A program made the translations under genes and the position numbers. Below are positions 17,152 through 25,083 of a stretch of 64,000 nucleotides of DNA, piece by piece; within the stretch, counting starts at the first letter, position 1, and each line of letters starts with the position of its first letter. Location: assembly GCF_020733635.1 (NCBI RefSeq), contig NZ_JAJFZL010000001.1, positions 2,170,001 to 2,234,000 of the forward strand, read 5' to 3'. This DNA is from Nocardia spumae (GTDB lineage: Bacteria > Actinomycetota > Actinomycetes > Mycobacteriales > Mycobacteriaceae). The notes beneath the pieces are model-generated. The model was not told the origin of the DNA. It did no database searches and saw nothing but the letters and a program-made list of their open reading frames with translations.

Positions 17152-17970
17152 ATGTCTCACGATCTGGTCGAGTTCGATACGGAGAAGGCGCATTCGGCGC
17201 GGATGTACGACTACTACCTCGGCGGCAAGGATCACTACCCGGCCGATCGGGAGGCCGCGTCGCAGGTGATGGAGGCCTTTCCGGAGACAGCGCAGGCGGC
17301 TCGGGCCAACCGCGAATTCGTCCACCGGGCAGCGCGTTTCGCGGCACATGACGGGGTCCGGCAATTTCTCGACATCGGCACCGGGATTCCGACCGAGCCG
17401 AATCTGCACAACGCGGTGCAGGCAGTCGATCCGCGCTGTCGCGTCGTGTACGTCGATCACGATCCGCTGGTGCTGGCGCACGCTCAGGCGCTGATGATCG
17501 GCTCGGAGCAGGGGCGCACCGCGTTCATTCCCTCGGATGTGCGAGATCCCGATGTCGTCCTCCGTTCCGACGCCTTCCGCGCGATCATCGATCTGTCGGA
17601 GCCGGTGGCCCTCAATCTGGCCGCGGTCATGCATTTCATCACCGACGAAGAGGGCGCCTACGACATCGTGCGGGCCTACCTGGACGCGTTCGCGCCGGGC
17701 TCCTATCTGAGCATCACGCACGCCTCGAGCGATCTGAATCCGGAGACGTTCGAGAAGATCGCCGAGGTGTACGCCCGGGCCGGTATGACGGTCGCCCTGC
17801 GCGACAAGGCGGGCACGGCCCGGTTCTTCGACGGCTTGGACCTGGTCGAACCCGGTGTGGTGCCCTTGCATCGCTGGCGGCCGAACACCGACTTCTACAT
17901 CCCCGAAGAGCGCCTGGCCTGGGCCGACCGGGCGTTCGGTGTCTGGGCCGGTGTCGGAATCAAACGCTGA
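17152..17970 (+). CDS. SAM-dependent methyltransferase (Methyltransf_19 family)
   Basis: A 272-residue protein of the actinobacterial S-adenosyl methyltransferase family formerly called DUF574. Family hallmarks are near the N-terminus: HSARMYDYYLGGKDHYPADREAA. The SAM site follows as FLDIGTGIPTEPNLH (about residues 70-84) and VVYVDHDPLVLAHA. These enzymes are abundant in Streptomyces and Nocardia; substrates are mostly unknown. ATG 17152 has GGAGAAGG upstream. It lies alone between the F420-type oxidoreductase (divergent) and uppS. Confidence 0.9.
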   Translation: MSHDLVEFDTEKAHSARMYDYYLGGKDHYPADREAASQVMEAFPETAQAARANREFVHRAARFAAHDGVRQFLDIGTGIPTEPNLHNAVQAVDPRCRVVYVDHDPLVLAHAQALMIGSEQGRTAFIPSDVRDPDVVLRSDAFRAIIDLSEPVALNLAAVMHFITDEEGAYDIVRAYLDAFAPGSYLSITHASSDLNPETFEKIAEVYARAGMTVALRDKAGTARFFDGLDLVEPGVVPLHRWRPNTDFYIPEERLAWADRAFGVWAGVGIKR

Positions 17971-18040
17971 CGTGCGGGGCGTCCGCGAATTCCGGCGGCC
18001 CGCACCCGGCCGGATGGGCGCGTGATGCAGGATAGGTGGC

Positions 18041-18829
18041 GTGATCGGTAACCGTTCCCAGTCCGCCCGCGCCATCCGCCCGCCGTCACCGCACCCGTCG
18101 GGCGCGACCCCGCCCGCGCTGCCGGCGGAATTCGTACCCAAACATGTGGCCCTGGTGATGGACGGTAACGGCCGCTGGGCCCAGGAACGAGGGTTGCCGC
18201 GCACCGCCGGGCACGAACGCGGCGAAGCGGTGCTGATGGACACGGTCGAGGGCTGTATCGAGATCGGCGTGAAATGGCTTTCCGCGTATGCCTTTTCGAC
18301 CGAGAACTGGCGGCGCAGCCCGGACGAGGTGCGATTCCTGATGGGATTCAATCGCGATGTGATCCGGCGTCGCCGCGACGAGATGCACGAGATGGGTGTG
18401 CGAGTGCGCTGGGCGGGGCGCCGGCCGCGGTTGTGGCGCAGTGTGATCAAGGAGCTCGAGATCGCCGAGGAGCTCACCGCGGACAACACGGTCATGACCC
18501 TCACGATGTGCGTCAACTACGGCGGGCGGGCCGAAATCGCCGATGCGGCAAGGGAAATCGCGCGCAAGGCGGCGGCGGGTGAGCTGGATCCGGAGAAGAT
18601 CACCGAGTCCACCTTCGCGAAGTACCTCGACGAACCCGAAATGCCCGATGTGGACCTGTTCCTGCGGCCTTCCGGTGAATTGCGCAGCTCCAATTTCCTG
18701 ATCTGGCAATCGGCCTATGCCGAATTCGTGTACCAGCACACCCTGTTCCCCGACTTCGACCGCCGCGATCTGTGGGAGGCATGTGTGGAGTACGCCAAGC
18801 GCGACCGCCGGTTCGGAGGCGTCAAATGA
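18041..18829 (+). CDS. uppS: Isoprenyl (Z-polyprenyl) diphosphate synthase
   Basis: Cis-prenyltransferase that extends an allylic diphosphate with isopentenyl diphosphate to make the polyprenyl phosphate carrier for cell-wall arabinogalactan and peptidoglycan; the mycobacterial orthologue at this locus makes decaprenyl diphosphate. The 262-residue protein has the catalytic VMDGNGRWA (Asp at about 40), the [12 protein letters not shown] segment, and the C-terminal [16 protein letters not shown] and YAEFVY motifs. A Pro-rich N-terminal extension of about 30 residues is usual in actinobacteria. The start is GTG 18041. Its stop overlaps the next gene's ATG, so they are co-translated. Confidence 0.95.
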   Translation: MIGNRSQSARAIRPPSPHPSGATPPALPAEFVPKHVALVMDGNGRWAQERGLPRTAGHERGEAVLMDTVEGCIEIGVKWLSAYAFSTENWRRSPDEVRFLMGFNRDVIRRRRDEMHEMGVRVRWAGRRPRLWRSVIKELEIAEELTADNTVMTLTMCVNYGGRAEIADAAREIARKAAAGELDPEKITESTFAKYLDEPEMPDVDLFLRPSGELRSSNFLIWQSAYAEFVYQHTLFPDFDRRDLWEACVEYAKRDRRFGGVK

Positions 18830-19236
18830 GCCACGATCTGACCATCGCCGCGGAATTGCAGGGCCGGGCCGCCGACTGTCTGCGCGGCTGCGATATCACG
18901 GTGCGGGTGGAGGACGGTGACGCGCTCGGCTTCGAATTCGAGGGCGCGTTGTGCTCGCTGCGCGCCGTGACGCTGGCGCCGGGGCTGGACGTACTCTCGC
19001 TGACCTGCGTGCTCGCCTGGGATCGTCCGCTCAAGCCGCAGCTGCACAAGCGGGTCGCCGACCGCAACAACGATCTGCAATTCGGCTCGTTGACGGTCAT
19101 CGCCCACGAGAGGCTCGCCGATGTTCTGCTGCGCTACACCTTCCCGGCGGCCGGGCTCACCGACGAGGCGCTGACGACGATGCTGCTGCTGGCCCTGTCC
19201 GGCGCCGGACGTGCCCGCCAGGGCCTGGTGCCCTGA
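18826..19236 (+). CDS. Conserved hypothetical protein coupled to uppS
   Basis: A 136-residue soluble protein whose ATG overlaps the uppS stop (ATGA), so it is translationally coupled. It is at the position of Rv2360c in mycobacteria. The sequence alternates short strands ([31 protein letters not shown]) with helices near the end ([20 protein letters not shown]); a YbjN or secretion-chaperone-like alpha/beta fold is possible but unproven. Two cysteines (CLRGC) occur near residue 20. Function unknown. The GC-rich hairpin at 19245-19295 follows its stop. Confidence 0.82.
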   Translation: MSHDLTIAAELQGRAADCLRGCDITVRVEDGDALGFEFEGALCSLRAVTLAPGLDVLSLTCVLAWDRPLKPQLHKRVADRNNDLQFGSLTVIAHERLADVLLRYTFPAAGLTDEALTTMLLLALSGAGRARQGLVP

Positions 19237-19244
19237 TCGGGCAT

Positions 19245-19295
19245 CCCCGCGGGCGCCGGCGCCGGGAGAGCGGATACGGCGCCGGCGCTGCGGGG
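19245..19295. terminator. Hairpin between convergent uppS operon and zur
   Basis: CCCCGCGGGCGCCGGCGCC and GGCGCCGGCGCTGCGGGG form a long GC-rich stem (an 11-bp and a 6-bp segment separated by a small bulge) with a 14-nt loop, just after the uppS-linked gene. No T-run follows, as is common for actinobacterial terminators. It lies between convergent transcription units, so it may act in both directions. Confidence 0.55.
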
Positions 19296-19394
19296 TCGGC
19301 GTGCGTGCCGCTCATGCGGGTGAACAGCCCGGACACGACCGACGAGGACGGGACGCGGTAGGGAGGCCGGGGCGTGTGCGCCCCGGCGGGTGGT

Positions 19395-19838
19395 TCAGGA
19401 ACGAGGGGAGTGGACGATCCGGGCGCACTCCCGGCAGGTGCCGAACACCTCCATGGTGTGGCTGATGTCGGTGAAGCCGTGTTCGCCGGCGATCGCCTGG
19501 GCCCAGGCCTCCACCGTCGGCCCCTCCACCTCCACGGTGCGGCCGCATTCGCGGCACACCAGATGGTGATGGTGGCCCTTGGAGCACTGCCGGTAGACGG
19601 ATTCGCCTGTGTCGGTGCGTAATACGTCGACCTTGCCGGCGTCGGCGAGTGACTGCAGGGTGCGGTACACGGTGGTGAGGCCGATCCCCTCACCGCGGCG
19701 GCGCAATTCGTCGTGCAGTTCCTGCGCCGATCGGAATTCCTCGATATCACCCAGCAGCGCGGTGATCGCGGTGCGCTGGCGAGTGCTGCGGATTCCGACG
19801 GTCTTCTCGGCGGTGCCCATCTTCTCCGGCACGATCAT
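19395..19838 (-). CDS. zur: Fur family zinc-uptake regulator
   Basis: A 147-residue Fur-family metalloregulator; in mycobacteria the gene at this locus (FurB/Zur) represses zinc uptake and alternative ribosomal protein genes when zinc is sufficient. The winged helix spans residues 15-85 (RSTRQRTAITALL, GLTTVYRTLQSLADAG). Metal ligands are visible as KGHHHHLVCRECG and C-terminal CRECA, the two CxxC pairs of the structural zinc site, plus the histidine cluster. ATG 19838 overlaps the smtB stop as ATGA, so the two are co-translated. Target specificity for zinc rests on the smtB pairing and synteny. Confidence 0.92.
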   Translation of the reverse strand: MIVPEKMGTAEKTVGIRSTRQRTAITALLGDIEEFRSAQELHDELRRRGEGIGLTTVYRTLQSLADAGKVDVLRTDTGESVYRQCSKGHHHHLVCRECGRTVEVEGPTVEAWAQAIAGEHGFTDISHTMEVFGTCRECARIVHSPRS

Positions 19839-20230
19839 CCTTCCTCGGCGTGTGCGACGGCGTCGACGACGATGCGTGCCAGATGGTCGTCGACCAATTC
19901 GTAGATGACCTCGCGGCCGGTGCGCTCACCGCGCACCACGCCCGCGGACTTCAGGATGCGTAGATGCTGGCTCACCAGCGGCTGCGTCACGCCCAGTGTG
20001 TCGACCAGCTCGTGTACGCAGCGCGGCGACTCCCGCAGTTGCAGCACGATGGCGATGCGCACCGGCGCGGCCAGGGCGCGCAGCAGCTCACCCGCGTTGT
20101 CGAGGGTCGTCCGGGCGGGTACCGCGGGTGCGGTCGGGGCGCGGTAGGGGTAGGGGTCGTGCGGGATCGGCGTAGGCGCCTCGACGGCGACGCGGCTGCG
20201 ACGCGCGGGCACACCGCTGTCGGCGGTCAT
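19835..20230 (-). CDS. smtB: ArsR/SmtB family zinc-responsive repressor
   Basis: A 131-residue ArsR/SmtB winged-helix repressor. The HTH region is VHELVDTLGVTQPLVSQHLRILKSAGVV (about residues 70-98), followed by the wing GERTGREVIYELVDDHLARIVVDAVAHA, whose D-x-H and C-terminal H match the alpha-5 zinc site. The N-terminal 40 residues are Pro-rich and probably flexible. In mycobacteria SmtB represses the smtB-zur operon in low zinc. ATG 20230 has AAGGAGT upstream. The imperfect palindrome at 20256-20271 just upstream is the likely autoregulatory operator. Confidence 0.93.
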   Translation of the reverse strand: MTADSGVPARRSRVAVEAPTPIPHDPYPYRAPTAPAVPARTTLDNAGELLRALAAPVRIAIVLQLRESPRCVHELVDTLGVTQPLVSQHLRILKSAGVVRGERTGREVIYELVDDHLARIVVDAVAHAEEG

Positions 20231-20255
20231 CGAACCAACTCCTTATTGGAAACCG

Positions 20256-20271
20256 ATGCCATTATTGGTAT
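20256..20271. promoter_or_regulatory. SmtB operator candidate
   Basis: ATGCCA-TTAT-TGGTAT, an imperfect inverted repeat (5 of 6 arm positions pair) in the AT-rich promoter gap upstream of smtB. ArsR/SmtB proteins bind AT-rich dyads at their own promoters. TTATTGG also recurs at 20243-20249. Confidence 0.5.
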
Positions 20272-20329
20272 GCAAACGTGCGCATGTCAACTTCGACGCT
20301 CCGGGACTTTCGCGCCGGATCCGAGCCGC

Positions 20330-20923
20330 TCATGCGGATTGCGGGTGCTTCGGTCTGGCGCGGACATGAATTCGCTCACCCTGCCCGCCGAAGAGGCTGA
20401 GCACCTCGACGCTGCCACGCCCGGTGGAACCGAACCAATGCGGGTGCCGGGTATCGAATTCGGCGACCTCGCCGGGGCCGAGGACGAGGTCGTAATCGCC
20501 GAGCACGAGCCGTAGCCGGCCACTGAGCACGAAGAGCCATTCGTAGCCGGCGTGGGTGCGCGGGAAGGGCTCGGACTCGGTCGCCGGGATCGTCAGCTTG
20601 TATGCCTTCGGCTCGCCTTGGGTTCGAGACAGCGCGACGATCACACGCCCTCCGGTATCCCGCGGTTGTTGCGGCATCCGCGGATCGACGATGCGTGGCG
20701 CGGCGACGATCTCGTCGAGCGGCACCCCCAATGCGCCGGCGATCGGCAACAACAACTCCAAACTCGGTTTGCGCCCGCCGTTTTCCAGCCGTGACAGCGT
20801 GCTCTTGGAAATGCCGGTGAGCCGGGACAATTCGGCGAGCGAGACGTCGTTTCCCTCGCGGATTCGCCGCAAGCGTACGCCGATCCGGCTCAGTGTCGCG
20901 TCGATGGCGGGATGGGTGGGCAT
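20330..20923 (-). CDS. XRE family regulator with C-terminal cupin domain
   Basis: A 197-residue regulator with an N-terminal XRE helix-turn-helix (about residues 12-66, SLAELSRLTGISKSTLSRLENGGRKPS) and a C-terminal cupin (about 100-185, HAGYEWLFVLSGRLRLVLGDYDLVLGPGEVAEFD). This HTH-cupin design senses small metabolites and often controls catabolic or efflux genes. I start at ATG 20923; an upstream in-frame ATG at 20977 would place a perfect palindromic operator inside the coding region. It is divergent from an MFS exporter and probably represses both genes through the 20953-20971 palindrome. Confidence 0.9.
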   Translation of the reverse strand: MPTHPAIDATLSRIGVRLRRIREGNDVSLAELSRLTGISKSTLSRLENGGRKPSLELLLPIAGALGVPLDEIVAAPRIVDPRMPQQPRDTGGRVIVALSRTQGEPKAYKLTIPATESEPFPRTHAGYEWLFVLSGRLRLVLGDYDLVLGPGEVAEFDTRHPHWFGSTGRGSVEVLSLFGGQGERIHVRARPKHPQSA

Positions 20924-20952
20924 GGCACCAGTAGACGTGATCGTTGCTTTTT

Positions 20953-20971
20953 CGGCAACGAATCGTTGCCG
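20953..20971. promoter_or_regulatory. Perfect palindrome, XRE operator candidate
   Basis: CGGCAACGA-A-TCGTTGCCG, a perfect 9-bp inverted repeat around one base, with an extra half-site TCGTTGC at 20941-20947. It lies in the 119-bp gap between the divergent XRE-cupin and MFS genes, the expected operator position. Confidence 0.7.
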
Positions 20972-21042
20972 ATCCATCAGGGGACGAGCACTGTTCGAAC
21001 CATGGATTCGCTATCTGAGAACAAGGCACGGGGTGGGCTGCT

Positions 21043-22251
21043 GTGACCGTCGAAACATCGGCCCCGCCGGCCGGCGGGCGCGCGCGGATGCTGCCGCCCG
21101 GGGTGTATCTGCTGGCCTTCAGCCTGTTCGCGATGGGCAGCGCCGAGTTTCTGCTCGCCGGGGTGCTACCCGCGGTCGCCTCGGATATCGGTGTCGACCT
21201 GGCCACCGTCGGCGGGCTGATCACCGCATTCTCGATCGGCGTGGTGATCGGCGGGCCGCCGTTCGCGATCGTGAGCCTGAGGTGGCCGCGGCGCACCGCG
21301 CTGGTGTGCACCCAGCTGGCCTTCGCCGGATGTATCGCCGCCGGTCTGATCGGTGGCAGTTACCCGGCACTGCTGGTCACCCGTTTCCTGGCGGGGCTCG
21401 CGTATGCGGGATTCTTCGCCGTCGCGGCGGTGACAGCGATCGGCCTGGTGGCGCCCGATCGGTCGGCTCGAGCGTCGGGGGTGGTGATCAGCGGGCTCAG
21501 CCTGGCGATGATCGTCGGTGGCCCCGCCGGTACCGCACTGGGCTACCGTCTGGGCTGGGAGGCCGGGTTCTGGCTGGTCGTCGCCCTCACCGTGCTCGCC
21601 GCCGCCGCCATCGCGGCGGTGCTACCTCCGACGCGGGCCGGAGACAGGCCCGGCGTCGCTCGCGAGCTCGCGACGTTACGGCAGCCGCGCCTGTGGCTGG
21701 TATTTCTGGTGACCCTGCTGAGCACGGCGGCCTACATGATCGTGTTCAACTATCTCGCCGAGTTGCTGACCACCGTCACCGGGATCCCGGCCGGATGGGT
21801 CGCACCGGTCCTCATGTCCTTCGGCGCCGGCGCCTACATCGGTGTGTCGATCGGTGGCCGGATCTCCGATCGCCGGCCGCACCGGGCGCTGCTCACCGGT
21901 GCCACGGGGATCGCCGTCTGCTCGATACTCATCGCGGTCTGCGCCGCACAGGTGGTCGTGGTGGTCCCGCTGGTGATACTGCTCGGCGTATTCGGGTTCG
22001 TGCTCAATCCCGCCATCTACGCGCGGGTGTTCGATATCGCCTTCTCCGCGCCGACCCTCGCCGGAGCGGCCACCGTATCGGCATTCCAGCTGGGTATCAG
22101 TCTCGTACCGCTCGTCGCGGGCGCGGCCTTGCACAGCGGTGCGCCGATCACCGCGGTCGGATGGATCGGCGCCGGCCTGGCCCTGGCCACCGTCGCCTGT
22201 GTCCTGATCGAGTACAAGACCGCCACGCGGCGGGAGGGGAACGAACCATGA
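21043..22251 (+). CDS. MFS transporter (Cmx/CmrA-like drug efflux type)
   Basis: A 402-residue major facilitator with about twelve membrane helices. The N-terminal half reads GVYLLAFSLFAMGSAEFLLAGVLPAVASDIGVDL, typical of the DHA1 group containing actinobacterial chloramphenicol exporters (Cmx/CmlR) and arabinose exporters. Loop 8-9 carries GGRISDRRPHRAL. The start is GTG 21043. The divergent XRE-cupin regulator and the palindrome between them suggest inducible efflux. The real substrate cannot be read from sequence, and chloramphenicol is only one family example. Confidence 0.88.
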   Translation: MTVETSAPPAGGRARMLPPGVYLLAFSLFAMGSAEFLLAGVLPAVASDIGVDLATVGGLITAFSIGVVIGGPPFAIVSLRWPRRTALVCTQLAFAGCIAAGLIGGSYPALLVTRFLAGLAYAGFFAVAAVTAIGLVAPDRSARASGVVISGLSLAMIVGGPAGTALGYRLGWEAGFWLVVALTVLAAAAIAAVLPPTRAGDRPGVARELATLRQPRLWLVFLVTLLSTAAYMIVFNYLAELLTTVTGIPAGWVAPVLMSFGAGAYIGVSIGGRISDRRPHRALLTGATGIAVCSILIAVCAAQVVVVVPLVILLGVFGFVLNPAIYARVFDIAFSAPTLAGAATVSAFQLGISLVPLVAGAALHSGAPITAVGWIGAGLALATVACVLIEYKTATRREGNEP

Positions 22252-22432
22252 AATCGTCTCCTGGGACGAGGGCTCGGCCATCTGTCGCACGGGCGGTTAC
22301 GGTTCGATCGTTGCGGCACAACAGATTCCAGGGGAGAAGCCGCTCGGCGGTGTCCGCGCACACGCCACCTACGGGGCGGGGCTCTGGCTGGACGACAAGC
22401 GCGCCGCGGCGATCGGCCGACGGGGCGTGTGA
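22250..22432 (+). pseudogene. Orphan 60-codon coding-like remnant
   Basis: Directly after the MFS stop, in a different frame, runs an open 60-codon segment with high third-position GC and protein-like composition (EIVSWDEGSAICRTGGYGS ... AGLWLDDKRAAAIGRRGV). A stop (TGA) lies upstream in the same frame and there is no ATG, GTG or TTG between that stop and the segment, so it cannot be translated alone. It looks like the 3' end of a longer gene whose 5' part has been lost, or the product of a frameshift or deletion at the MFS end. Family not recognised. Confidence 0.4.
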
Positions 22433-22561
22433 GCACGGAGGCGCCCGCGCACTGGCCCGATCGGCTGGTGGGTGTGGCGATACTGCTTCGCGCTGCTCCC
22501 GGCGGCATCGCTAGGCTGGTTCGAATCGTTGCACCCGCCATCCAGAGGGAGAGCTCCAGCC

Positions 22562-23953
22562 GTGGCACCCAAGTCGAAGATCGACACCGTCGCGAATCTC
22601 GCCAAGCGCCGGGGTCTGGTTTACCCCAGCGGCGAGATCTACGGAGGGACCCGGTCGGCGTGGGATTACGGTCCGCTCGGCGTGGAGCTCAAGGAGAACA
22701 TCAAGAAGCAGTGGTGGCGCGCCATGGTCACCAGCCGCGACGATGTGGTCGGCCTGGACTCCTCGATCATCCTGCCGCGACCGGTGTGGGTGGCCTCGGG
22801 GCATGTCAGTGTCTTCAACGATCCGCTGGTGGAATGCCTGAACTGCCATAAGCGGCACCGGCAGGATCACCTGCAGGAGGCCTACGCCGAGAAGCACAAG
22901 ATCGACGATCCGGACTCCGTGTCCATGGAGCTGATCGGCTGCCCCGACTGTGGCACCGTCGGCAAGTGGACCGAGCCGCGCGATTTCAACATGATGCTCA
23001 AGACCTACCTCGGGCCGATCGAGTCCGAGGAGGGTCTGCACTATCTGCGTCCGGAGACCGCGCAGGGCATCTTCGTCAACTTCGCCAATGTGATGACCAC
23101 CGCGCGCAAGAAGCCGCCGTTCGGCATCGCGCAGATCGGCAAGAGCTTCCGCAACGAGATCACCCCCGGCAACTTCATCTTCCGCACCCGCGAGTTCGAG
23201 CAGATGGAGATGGAGTTCTTCGTCAAGCCGGGTGAGGACGAGCGGTGGCATCAGTACTGGATCGATACCCGGCTGGCCTGGTACACCGATCTGGGTATCG
23301 AGGCGGAGAATCTGCGCCTGTACGAGCACCCGAAGGAGAAGCTCTCGCACTACTCGACCCGCACGGTCGATATCGAGTACCGCTTCCACTTCCAGGGCAG
23401 CGAATGGGGTGAGCTCGAGGGTGTCGCCAACCGCACCGATTTCGATCTGAAGACCCATTCGGAGCATTCCGGCACCGATCTGAGCTTCTTCGATCAGAAC
23501 ACCAACGAGCGCTACACCCCGTACGTGATCGAGCCCGCGGCCGGCCTGACCCGCTCGCTGATGGCCTTCCTGATCGACGCCTACACCGAGGACGAGGCGC
23601 CGAACGCCAAGGGCGTCATGGAGAAGCGCACCGTGCTGCGGCTGGACCGCCGCCTGGCGCCGGTGAAGGCCGCGGTACTTCCGCTGTCGCGCAACGCCGA
23701 TCTGTCGCCGAAGGCGAAAGACCTTGCCGCGCAACTGCGCCGGAACTGGAATGTCGACTTCGACGACGCCGGTGCGATCGGCCGCCGCTACCGCCGCCAG
23801 GACGAGATCGGCACCCCGTTCTGCATCACGGTCGACTTCGAGACCCTCGAGGACCAGGCCGTCACCGTGCGCGAGCGGGACTCGATGAGCCAGGAGCGCA
23901 TCGCCCTCGACCAGGTCGAGGGCTATCTGGCGCAGCGCCTGCTGGGCGCCTGA
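22562..23953 (+). CDS. glyS: Glycyl-tRNA synthetase (homodimeric class II)
   Basis: Charges tRNA-Gly with glycine. The 463-residue protein is the eukaryote/archaeal-like alpha2 type used by actinobacteria. It shows class II motifs: [12 protein letters not shown] and [14 protein letters not shown] at the N-terminus, motif 2 [25 protein letters not shown], and motif 3 ending [15 protein letters not shown] Cys pair region ([12 protein letters not shown] and CPDC) fits the zinc insertion. The C-terminal anticodon domain begins at [14 protein letters not shown] 22562 ([13 protein letters not shown]) is chosen by family start and the GAGGGAGAG upstream. TAGGCT at 22512-22517 is a likely -10 element. 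Confidence 0.96.
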   Translation: MAPKSKIDTVANLAKRRGLVYPSGEIYGGTRSAWDYGPLGVELKENIKKQWWRAMVTSRDDVVGLDSSIILPRPVWVASGHVSVFNDPLVECLNCHKRHRQDHLQEAYAEKHKIDDPDSVSMELIGCPDCGTVGKWTEPRDFNMMLKTYLGPIESEEGLHYLRPETAQGIFVNFANVMTTARKKPPFGIAQIGKSFRNEITPGNFIFRTREFEQMEMEFFVKPGEDERWHQYWIDTRLAWYTDLGIEAENLRLYEHPKEKLSHYSTRTVDIEYRFHFQGSEWGELEGVANRTDFDLKTHSEHSGTDLSFFDQNTNERYTPYVIEPAAGLTRSLMAFLIDAYTEDEAPNAKGVMEKRTVLRLDRRLAPVKAAVLPLSRNADLSPKAKDLAAQLRRNWNVDFDDAGAIGRRYRRQDEIGTPFCITVDFETLEDQAVTVRERDSMSQERIALDQVEGYLAQRLLGA

Positions 23954-24077
23954 GCCGCGGGGCCGGGCCGGAATATCCCGGGTGCGGGATCCGTTTCGGC
24001 CACTGAGCAGTCCGAGCTCGTCCGGTTTCTCGTCCGTGCCGGGCTCGGCCCGACAGTTCCGACGAAAGGTGCTGGTC

Positions 24078-24998
24078 ATGGCGCAGGCGGTCACATTCGA
24101 TCGTTACGGTGACATCGGCGTACTGGATGTGCGGGAGGTGCCGGATCCGCAGCCGGGTCCCGGCCGGGTGGCGGTCGATGTGGTCGCCGCGGGAATCAAT
24201 CCGGGGGAATCGAAGATCCGCACCGGCGCACTGCACGAGCGCTGGCCCGCGACCTTCCCCTCCGGTGAGGGCACCGACTTCGCGGGCCGGATCGCCGCCC
24301 TGGGCGAAGGCGTCGGCGGCGTCGCCGTGGGGGACGAGGTGCTCGGCTTCAGCGAAGAGCGGTCCAGCCACGCCACCCGGGTGGTGGTTCCGGCCGAGCA
24401 GATCACGCCCAAACCCACCGCCCTGTCGTGGGAGGTCGCCGGTTCGCTGTACGTGGCGGGTACCACCGCCTTCGCCGCCGCGCGGGCGGTCAGCCCGGCA
24501 ACAGGTGACACCATCGCGGTGTCCGGCGCCGCCGGTGGAGTGGGAGCTGTTGTGGTGCAGCTACTTCGGGAGCGCGGCGTCACCGTGATCGGCATCGCCG
24601 GTCCGGGCAATCAGGAATATCTGCGCGAACTCGGGGCCGTGCCGGTCGTCTACGGCGACGGACTGGCCGATCGCCTCCGTGCCCTCGCCCCCGGCGGCAT
24701 CGACGCGTTCATCGACACCTACGGCACCGGATATGTGGAACTGGCGCTCGAGCTCGGCGTGAAGCCCGATCGCATCGATACCATCGCCGACTTCGCCGCC
24801 GTGGAGAAGTACGGTGTCAAGGCGGAGGGCAACGCCGCCGCCAACACCATCGACGTGCTCGCCGAACTGGCCGACCTGGCCGCGGCCGGGACCCTGCGGA
24901 TCCCCATCGCCGCGACCTATCCACTCACCGCCGTGCGCGACGCTTTCACCGAACTCGAGCGCGGGCACACCAGGGGCAAGATCGTCCTGCTGCCCTGA
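24078..24998 (+). CDS. NADP-dependent quinone oxidoreductase family protein
   Basis: A 306-residue zinc-independent medium-chain dehydrogenase/reductase of the quinone oxidoreductase (QOR) group. The GroES-like domain (1-120) includes AAGINPGESKIRTG, and the Rossmann domain has GAAGGVGAVVVQLL as NADPH-binding motif near residue 155. The zinc-ligand cysteines of alcohol dehydrogenases are absent. The usual C-terminal AHxxxExGHTRGKIVL segment appears as ELERGHTRGKIVLLP. ATG 24078 has GAAAGG about 8 nt upstream. The substrate is likely a quinone or enone; not determinable here. Confidence 0.88.
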   Translation: MAQAVTFDRYGDIGVLDVREVPDPQPGPGRVAVDVVAAGINPGESKIRTGALHERWPATFPSGEGTDFAGRIAALGEGVGGVAVGDEVLGFSEERSSHATRVVVPAEQITPKPTALSWEVAGSLYVAGTTAFAAARAVSPATGDTIAVSGAAGGVGAVVVQLLRERGVTVIGIAGPGNQEYLRELGAVPVVYGDGLADRLRALAPGGIDAFIDTYGTGYVELALELGVKPDRIDTIADFAAVEKYGVKAEGNAAANTIDVLAELADLAAAGTLRIPIAATYPLTAVRDAFTELERGHTRGKIVLLP

Positions 24999-25009
24999 TC
25001 TCGCGGGAA

Positions 25010-25027
25010 CCATGACATCTGTCATGG
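25010..25027. promoter_or_regulatory. Operator candidate upstream of ABC exporter operon
   Basis: CCATGACA-TC-TGTCATGG, a perfect 8-bp inverted repeat. The 14-mer GGAACCATGACATC recurs at 25078-25091 across the ABC gene start codon. The dyad is a plausible site for the NarL-type response regulator encoded at the end of the same gene set. Confidence 0.6.
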
Positions 25028-25038
25028 CACAGTCGTGA

Positions 25039-25072
25039 CGCTCGGACCAGGTTCGGGGACCGGGTCCGAGCG
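25039..25072. terminator. Hairpin in leader of ABC exporter gene
   Basis: CGCTCGGACC and GGTCCGAGCG form a perfect 10-bp stem with a 14-nt loop, ending 11 nt before the ABC gene start. It could terminate transcription from the upstream oxidoreductase gene, or modulate translation of the exporter. No T-run follows. Confidence 0.45.
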
Positions 25073-25083
25073 ACAGTGGAACC

